From the NCBI RefSeq assembly GCF_031834595.1, contig NZ_CP115541.1:2908501-2972500 (forward strand): DNA of 64,000 bases, written 5' to 3'. Numbering within the stretch: position 1 is the first letter of the stretch; each line of letters starts with the position of its first letter. Source of the DNA: Stenotrophomonas oahuensis (lineage in GTDB: Bacteria; Pseudomonadota; Gammaproteobacteria; Xanthomonadales; Xanthomonadaceae). Below are positions 59,414 through 64,000 of the stretch, piece by piece. The translations under genes and the position numbers were made by a program. The notes beneath the pieces were generated by a model that worked only from the letters and a program-made list of their open reading frames with translations, was not told the DNA's origin and did not search any database.

Positions 59414-61032
59414 CGGTCTACATCTCCGGCATCTGCACACTTCCGCCCCGGATCACACAACCGATCCAACAACGCCAACGCCACCCCATTACTCCATCCA
59501 AACCCATCCTGCAACGGATACTCCCCACCGCCACCCCCGCCAACTTCCCCCTCCACCACATACTTCTCCACCAATTTCCCCTCACGCTCATACACCCGCT
59601 GCACGGTCCTCAAAAACCGCACACCCACCTGTCGCGCCAATCCGTCCTGCCCATACCGCTGCAACCCATCCACCGCCACCCACTGCAACGGTGCCCAGCC
59701 ATTCGGCGCATCCCACTGCTGCCCGGTGTTCTCGGTGGTGGTCAACAACCCACCTTCGCGCAGCAACTGCAATTCCACCGCCTGCGCCGTACGCTTGGCC
59801 TGCGCAGGCGAAGCAACATCCAGCCACAGCGGAAACAACGCAGCCGCCGTCAGCGCCGGACGCGGCGTCCCGCGCTCCATATCCCGATCCGCATACCACC
59901 CTTGTCGCTCATCCCACAGCAGTGCGTTGATCGCTTCCCGCCGCTGCTTCGCCATGCGCTCGAAATCACGCGACACCGCACGCTCACCTGAAGCCCGAGC
60001 CGCCCGCGCCACGGTCTTCTCCAGATGGAACAGCAGGCTGTTCAAATCCACCGGCACAATCTGCGTCGTATGAATGCTGCTCAGTTCCGCCGGATGCACC
60101 AGCCAGCGCGAACTGAAATCCCAGCCCGATTCCGCCCCTGCACGCAGATCGCGATACACCTGCGAAGGCGCACGCTGCGGTGCCTTCGCCGCCGTCGCCA
60201 GATCATCCGTCCAGGACTCCGTGCGCGGCACCGCACGCGCATCCCAGTAACGATTGAGCAGGCTGCCATCGTTCATCCGCACCACACGCTCCCTTGCTGC
60301 ACCGGCAGCCAATCCCTCTGAGCCCCGCATCCAGAACGCGTGCTCGGCGCGCAACTGCGGCAGATAACGCTGATAAGCCGCATCACCCTCATGCGTGGCC
60401 AGCAGGTCCACCATCAGGCTGAAGAACGGCGGCTGCGACCGGCTCAGGTAATAGCTGCGGTTGCCGTTGGGAATGTGCCCGTACTGGTCCAGCTGCCAGG
60501 CGAAGTTGTCCACCATGTCGCGTACCTGCTCCCAGCGCCCGCTGGACGCAAGCCCAAGCAGCGTGAAATAGCTGTCCCAGTAGTAGACCTCGCGGAAGCG
60601 CCCGCCCGGCACCACGTAGGGCTTGGGCAGCGGCAGCAGAGAGCCGTTAGGGTCGACATCAGGCGTGGAGCGGGTCAGGTGCGGCCACAGTGTTTCGATG
60701 TGCGCGCGCAGGGTTTGGCCTGCTGGCGGGACGTAGGTCGCAGCCTCGCCCGGCAGGGTGAAGTGCTCGCCCACAAAGGTGCCAAGGTCGAAGCCCGGCT
60801 GGGTGCGGGCACGCTGCCATTCTGCTACAAGCGCCACCGGGTCACTCTTGGGCAGTGCATCCGCAAAGGTCTTCTGGTCCGGGAAGAGGTGCGCGCGCTG
60901 CACCTGTTGGAACAATGGCTGCCAGTTCTGGTCAGGCGGCGAGGGGGGCGAAGTGGAAGGCTGAAGCGCCAGCGCCGGTGTGCTGAGCAGGCCAAACAGC
61001 AAGGCAGAAGCAAAGGCGGCGCGTGTGGACAT
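59410..61032 (-). CDS. treA: periplasmic alpha,alpha-trehalase (GH37)
   Basis: TreA hydrolyses trehalose to two glucose units in the periplasm. The 540-residue protein has a signal peptide (FASALLFGLLSTPALA), the GH37 signature PGGRFREVYYWDSYFT and the second signature QWDAPNGWAPLQW near residue 440, with ESGWDFSSRW in between. The C-terminal part has a GGGGGGEYPLQDGFGWSNG stretch, an unusual poly-glycine insert in a C-rich DNA tract. Its TAG stop comes from an SMAG terminus. It stands alone. Confidence 0.93.
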   Translation of the reverse strand: MSTRAAFASALLFGLLSTPALALQPSTSPPSPPDQNWQPLFQQVQRAHLFPDQKTFADALPKSDPVALVAEWQRARTQPGFDLGTFVGEHFTLPGEAATYVPPAGQTLRAHIETLWPHLTRSTPDVDPNGSLLPLPKPYVVPGGRFREVYYWDSYFTLLGLASSGRWEQVRDMVDNFAWQLDQYGHIPNGNRSYYLSRSQPPFFSLMVDLLATHEGDAAYQRYLPQLRAEHAFWMRGSEGLAAGAARERVVRMNDGSLLNRYWDARAVPRTESWTDDLATAAKAPQRAPSQVYRDLRAGAESGWDFSSRWLVHPAELSSIHTTQIVPVDLNSLLFHLEKTVARAARASGERAVSRDFERMAKQRREAINALLWDERQGWYADRDMERGTPRPALTAAALFPLWLDVASPAQAKRTAQAVELQLLREGGLLTTTENTGQQWDAPNGWAPLQWVAVDGLQRYGQDGLARQVGVRFLRTVQRVYEREGKLVEKYVVEGEVGGGGGGEYPLQDGFGWSNGVALALLDRLCDPGRKCADAGDVDR

Positions 61033-61138
61033 GCGGTCGCATCCTCTGATGACCGCCGCAGTGTATCTGCGCGCCTGTCAATGCCAGGTGTGGCTGCGAA
61101 ATCGTCCGCTCACCATCACATGCAAACGATTCGGTGGC

Positions 61139-61450
61139 TCATACGTACTGCAGGACAAAACGGTCTGAGTCGCCGAAGTCTCCGTCTGAGAGGTACCTCC
61201 TTGCTTGTTCTCGGTTGGATTGTCCATCTCGGCGGGATGAGTACCAACCAGCTAATCCATCCACATCGTACCCGGCCGGAATGCGTCGCCACAGCTCGAT
61301 ACCAACGGGGCAGCGCCCGAAGAGGGCAAGGAGTTCGATGAACTCCAGCGCATCGGTTCGCGTGATTGCGGTCGCCGGAAAATTCTCATCAACCTCGATG
61401 CCGCGATCAACAATGAACTGGCTGATGATTTCATCTGGACTATTGGTCAC
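61139..61450 (-). CDS. hypothetical small acidic protein, immunity-protein-like
   Basis: I do not recognise it firmly. The 103-residue acidic soluble protein includes SPDEIISQFIVDRGIEVDEN, TRTDALEFIELLALFGRCPVG, IELWRRIPAGYDVDGLAGWY and YLSDGDFGDSDRFVLQYV. Such small, acidic, single-domain proteins next to other DUF-type proteins resemble polymorphic-toxin immunity proteins (I considered Imm40), but no toxin is present. The base composition is less GC-biased than that of the neighbouring housekeeping genes. The start is an ATG at 61450. Confidence 0.5.
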   Translation of the reverse strand: MTNSPDEIISQFIVDRGIEVDENFPATAITRTDALEFIELLALFGRCPVGIELWRRIPAGYDVDGLAGWYSSRRDGQSNREQARRYLSDGDFGDSDRFVLQYV

Positions 61451-61549
61451 GGGCTGTCCAATTCAGGATTGATAAGTCATTTGATGCTCGAAGGTCCGGG
61501 GTGACCTCGCCCCGCAGGGCGCGCATGCAGGTGTGGCGGCACGGCCAGT

Positions 61550-62224
61550 CTAGTACATCCTGACGCCATTCGAGTAATGGAAATGCTTCATCTGCACGCA
61601 TGTAAAACGAGAAATCAGCTCACTGTTGATGGTCTTATCTGCCCTCGGCTTGAAGTGCCCCGTGCGGACAGCCCAGTCATAGGCACCTTCGTCCAGGGAA
61701 TACTCAGTCAGCAACCCACTCAATCCATGCAGCGCGATCCATCGTTCAGCGCGCTCGACGTTTGAAAATACACCGGAAGGAAGCGTTGCTTGCTCACCGA
61801 CGAATGCCCATATGGTTTCAGCTTCCATAGTGCGTGTCGTGTGGTTCCGGTCCTTCTCGATCGTACTGTCTTTGCGCAGATATATCCAGAATGCATCGGT
61901 CGCTGGCAAGGTGGGGTGCTCGCAATGAACGATCTGGTGTTTGATGTGCACGCTCGCAGGGAAGTCCGCCATCACCTCGGTTTCCATGCACGAGATGGAC
62001 TCGGCGATGGCGTCATCGGGCTCGCGGGAGACGAAGAACGTCAGGCTGAAGGCATCCTCACGCTCGACCAAGCCGCAGACCCCGGTCAGCTCATCGAACG
62101 CCTCGCCCAGCAGTGCCCGATTCACGCTCAGGGTGATCTGTGATCGACTCAGCACAATGTCCTCTCTTCTCTTGAAGACGAGCAACCCGCCTTCTCCTTC
62201 GGGAATATTGCCAAGTTCGTCCAA
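61550..62224 (-). CDS. hypothetical protein with a C-terminal DUF7710-like domain
   Basis: This 224-residue protein has a C-terminal stretch WAFVGEQATLPSGVFSNVER ... LHGLSGLLTEYSLDEGAYDWAVRTGHFKPR, which matches the DUF7710 pattern (F-V-G-x(n)-F/L-P-S-G-V-F ... G-x-L-T-x-Y ... Y-D-W-A). The N-terminal half is unrecognised. The listed start is a TTG without a Shine-Dalgarno sequence; the same frame stays open upstream to the stop of the DUF1963 gene 63 bases away, so the true N-terminus is uncertain. It is in line with that gene and probably co-transcribed. Confidence 0.6.
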   Translation of the reverse strand: MDELGNIPEGEGGLLVFKRREDIVLSRSQITLSVNRALLGEAFDELTGVCGLVEREDAFSLTFFVSREPDDAIAESISCMETEVMADFPASVHIKHQIVHCEHPTLPATDAFWIYLRKDSTIEKDRNHTTRTMEAETIWAFVGEQATLPSGVFSNVERAERWIALHGLSGLLTEYSLDEGAYDWAVRTGHFKPRADKTINSELISRFTCVQMKHFHYSNGVRMY

Positions 62225-62287
62225 GCGGATGATGTCGTGGGACTGAACCTGGGGCTTAGTGCCGGAAGCGTCAACGCAGGGTAGGGT

Positions 62288-63106
62288 TCAATGGCACTGG
62301 AGCAACCGCCACACATTGTTGAAATTTCCCTGCGCAGCGCGTTCCGGTTCCACCCAAAAGTACAGGCGGCCGCCATCGCCCCAGGCAAACCCCATTTCCT
62401 CGTCGTCATCCACCTGCAGCAGCAGTTGCCACCGCTGAGCCGCTACGGCCGGGTCCACGTCGCGCTGGCCGTTGGCAATTTCCTCGCAGTCTGACTGCAT
62501 GCCCGAGCACTGGATTGGGTTGTCATAGCCGCAGAACTGGTGCCATGGCGCATCGCCGAACGGGATATCCTGCAGTTCCAGATACGCATCTGATTCCACA
62601 TCGTCCAGGTCCAGCGGCTCCAGCTGGGGATCATCGATCGGCGGCAGCGTCTGAATCAGCACCGGGCGGACATTGCTGCCCACGCGGCGCTGCCTGCGTC
62701 CAGACCCCACCGTCGCCGTGCTGGTCCGCGGGTCTTCGAGGTCCGCCACCAGCAGCACGGCGTGATTGCCACGATCTTTCGGGCTGCCACCCCATCCGCC
62801 GCGGCCGTGGAAGAACAGCAGTGCCCCCTGGGCGGGCAGCCAGCCGACCGGCAGGGCCGCCTGCATCTCGCCCAGCGAGAGGCGGGCCAGGAACTCCAGC
62901 GGGCCTTTGCTGCCCTGTGGCCACGGCGTGCCGGCGGGCAGCTGCGGGTCACCGCCAAGCCAACTCCGTGAAGGGCCGTCGAAACGCTGCAGCCGCAGGG
63001 CAGGGCGCAGCTGGTTTTCCACCAGGGGCAGCACATCGCGAGGCGGCGGCGGGGCGGGCGGAGCGGGGCGGTCCTGGCCAAGCAGGGAGCGGATCCAGCT
63101 GAGCAT
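62288..63106 (-). CDS. DUF1963 (YwqG-like) protein
   Basis: This 272-residue soluble protein has the DUF1963 pattern: WLGGDPQLPAGTPWPQGSKGPLEFLARLSLGEM near residue 50, GALLFFHGRGGWGGSPKDRG, PWHQFCGYDNPIQ (usual HQxxGY element) and a terminal LLLQVDDDEEMGFAWGDGGRLYFWV. Function is unknown; such proteins are frequent near polymorphic-toxin loci and as orphans. The ATG at 63106 follows AAAAGGA at a suitable distance and is preferred to an ATG at 63139. It is upstream of the DUF7710-like gene. Confidence 0.82.
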   Translation of the reverse strand: MLSWIRSLLGQDRPAPPAPPPPRDVLPLVENQLRPALRLQRFDGPSRSWLGGDPQLPAGTPWPQGSKGPLEFLARLSLGEMQAALPVGWLPAQGALLFFHGRGGWGGSPKDRGNHAVLLVADLEDPRTSTATVGSGRRQRRVGSNVRPVLIQTLPPIDDPQLEPLDLDDVESDAYLELQDIPFGDAPWHQFCGYDNPIQCSGMQSDCEEIANGQRDVDPAVAAQRWQLLLQVDDDEEMGFAWGDGGRLYFWVEPERAAQGNFNNVWRLLQCH

Positions 63107-63179
63107 GCTGTCGAGTCCTTTTGACAATGAGGGGATCATAGAGGCCCCGGGGCCCCCGCGCAGCCGTCCTTCCGCCAGA

Positions 63180-63208
63180 TTGACCGTACCCGCCGCTCCG
63201 CTTAGAAT
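63180..63208 (+). promoter_or_regulatory. sigma-70 promoter of the tRNA-Thr gene
   Basis: TTGACC (63180-63185), 17 bases, TAGAAT (63203-63208), a near-consensus promoter ending 10 bp before the tRNA. Confidence 0.85.
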
Positions 63209-63218
63209 TGCCTGCTCA

Positions 63219-63294
63219 GCCGGAATAGCTCAGTTGGTAGAGCGGCGCATTCGTAATGCGTAGGTCGCAGGTTCGACTCCTGTTTCCGGCACCA
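63219..63294 (+). tRNA. tRNA-Thr (anticodon CGU)
   Basis: This 76-base tRNA has an acceptor stem GCCGGAA / TTCCGGC, a D arm around AGCTCAGTTGGTAGAGC, an anticodon stem GCGCA / TGCGT with loop TTCGTAA (anticodon CGT, reading ACG), a T arm with GGTTCGACTCC and an encoded CCA (63292-63294). It has its own promoter and terminator. tRNA genes are frequent integration sites, and small accessory genes lie on both sides, though no integrase or repeated att core is visible here. Confidence 0.97.
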
Positions 63295-63304
63295 GATCCA
63301 GCAC

Positions 63305-63340
63305 AAAGCCCTGGCCATTGGCCGGGGCTTTTTGTTTTTG
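63305..63340 (+). terminator. tRNA-Thr terminator
   Basis: AAAGCCC-TGGCC-ATT-GGCCG-GGGCTTT forms a stem with one mismatched pair, followed by TTGTTTTTG. The stretch from 63341 to 63506 has no clear gene. Confidence 0.8.
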
Positions 63341-63506
63341 GTGAAGGAAGGGCCGACCCCCGCTTCCTGGAGGAAGGATGGGGCGCCGGCGTGGATATTA
63401 TAGAGCCGCTATTGTCCAGGGATGGCTCGGCAGACCCGAGTGTCGTGCGGAGTGCAGGGGCCAGTATGAGCGCGCGAATTGGTAATCACGTCCTGTGGTG
63501 GATCCC

Positions 63507-63878
63507 ATGAACGAAATGCCTGTGTCCAAAGAGGGGCAATCTGAGGCTCCTGTGCCGATTGTCTGGCGACCCATGCTTGCGGCGATCGTGGATGCGCTCG
63601 CAAGGGGGGAAGAGCCAATGCTGCCGCAGGTGCGCCTTCAGTTGCCCGGCACCTGGGATGACATCCAGGAGAGCATTGAGGACTACGGTGCCCGGCTTGT
63701 GCCTTTGCCAGATGCCTCTTGGGATTCATCCGTCCACATCTGGAGCGGAGAGTACTGGGATGTTCTGGTGGATCTTTACACCGAGGAGGAAGGTGCAAGC
63801 GACCTTGTACTCAAGGTGCGAGTCTATGAGGCCGCAGATGGGTACCGTTATGAAGTGGATATGGCCTACGTCCCATGA
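63507..63878 (+). CDS. hypothetical protein, DUF7668-like
   Basis: This 123-residue soluble, acidic protein has VPIVWRPMLAAIVDALARGE, IEDYGARLVPLPDASWDSSVHIWSGEYWDVLVDLYTEEEGASDLVL and YRYEVDMAYVP, matching the DUF7668 pattern as I remember it. Function is unknown; relatives occur as scattered small genes and near toxin-immunity loci. An ATG at 63507 is the best start, with two GTG codons just upstream in the same frame. It lies 166 bp beyond the tRNA-Thr terminator. Confidence 0.65.
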   Translation: MNEMPVSKEGQSEAPVPIVWRPMLAAIVDALARGEEPMLPQVRLQLPGTWDDIQESIEDYGARLVPLPDASWDSSVHIWSGEYWDVLVDLYTEEEGASDLVLKVRVYEAADGYRYEVDMAYVP

Positions 63879-64000
63879 ATGCTGGATTGCGATAACTCCG
63901 TAGCCAGAGTTCACCGCCACTGTGTCGCCCCCCAATTCTGGCCGCCCACACCCTTCACGCCGCCCCGCTCGCCCATTACCATCCCACTAGCGCGTACCGC
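63879..64000. other. end of window, no gene seen
   Basis: These 122 bp after the DUF7668-like gene show no reading frame, repeat or RNA that I can support. Confidence 0.6.

Noticed and set aside
59470..59600. C-rich, A-rich tract near the trehalase 3' end as a sign of a frameshift
   Set aside because: The trehalase frame remains open to its stop and the C-terminal residues YPLQDGFGWSNG are those expected, so only an unusual poly-glycine stretch is left.
62288..63106. DUF1963 gene and the following DUF7710-like gene as one gene split by a nonsense mutation
   Set aside because: DUF1963 ends with its usual C-terminal strand (RLYFWV ... WRLLQCH), and the downstream domain is a different family, so two genes are more likely. 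The shared frame is kept as a finding.
63219..63878. tRNA-Thr as an attachment site of an integrated element
   Set aside because: No duplicate of the tRNA 3' end and no integrase were found in the window. It remains possible if the element extends to the right.

Overview
The window looks like the chromosome of a Stenotrophomonas species (S. maltophilia group, Xanthomonadaceae). The DNA is GC-rich, and many intergenic gaps hold short palindromes beginning GTAG, which match the SMAG repeats known from S. maltophilia. The gene set also fits: a malonate decarboxylase operon, many S9 peptidases, a minCDE locus preceded by a GNAT gene, and the rplU-rpmA-obgE / rpsT-murJ-ribF-ileS-lspA-ispH housekeeping block. 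No phage, transposase, CRISPR array or rRNA gene was seen.

Layout. 1-3401: start of a minus-strand malonate decarboxylase operon (mdcA, C, D, E; E runs off the left edge) behind a palindromic operator. 3592-5754: a TonB-dependent siderophore receptor under a Fur box, followed by about 800 bp of nested inverted repeats. 6559-8995: malate:quinone oxidoreductase and a membrane protein. 9120-22224: a LysR regulator divergent from an amino-acid exporter, two tandem S9 peptidases, a POT peptide transporter, an acyltransferase-like membrane protein, an OPT peptide transporter and a third S9 peptidase. Together these suggest extracytoplasmic peptide hydrolysis, peptide uptake and export of surplus basic amino acids. 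22295-26670: DUF819 membrane protein, a small metallopeptidase-like protein and GNAT-minC-minD-minE. 26808-28642: a NarL-type two-component pair. 28915-34046: an effector-binding-like protein, DUF423, a DNA glycosylase, a small membrane protein, an M15 peptidase and a secreted hydrolase. 34048-35293: a mini-operon of an SPFH protein, a ribbon-helix-helix protein and a DUF4177 protein, running into the hydrolase and divergent from purT.

36683-44060: a phosphodiesterase-like lipoprotein, the N-degron transferase Bpt, a five-EF-hand protein, a sigma factor fused to a membrane domain, two thioesterases, an enoyl-CoA hydratase-like protein and a PCu(A)C copper chaperone. 44060-56674: uvrA; divergent rplU-rpmA and obgE; rpsT; then murJ, ribF, ileS, lspA and ispH, the last four tightly packed. 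56860-61032: an M61 peptidase, a YhhN-like protein and a periplasmic trehalase.

61139-63878 is the most accessory-looking part: small proteins of the kind found among orphan immunity genes (including DUF7710-like, DUF1963 and DUF7668-like proteins) around a tRNA-Thr(CGU) gene.

The most notable signals are five genes whose TAG stop codon is the TAG of an adjoining SMAG terminus; a duplicated promoter and leader hairpin in front of the tandem S9 genes; the SPFH/RHH/DUF4177 operon; the sigma factor-membrane fusion; and the immunity-like cluster at the tRNA gene. All protein identifications come from reading the sequences against remembered family features. No database search was run.
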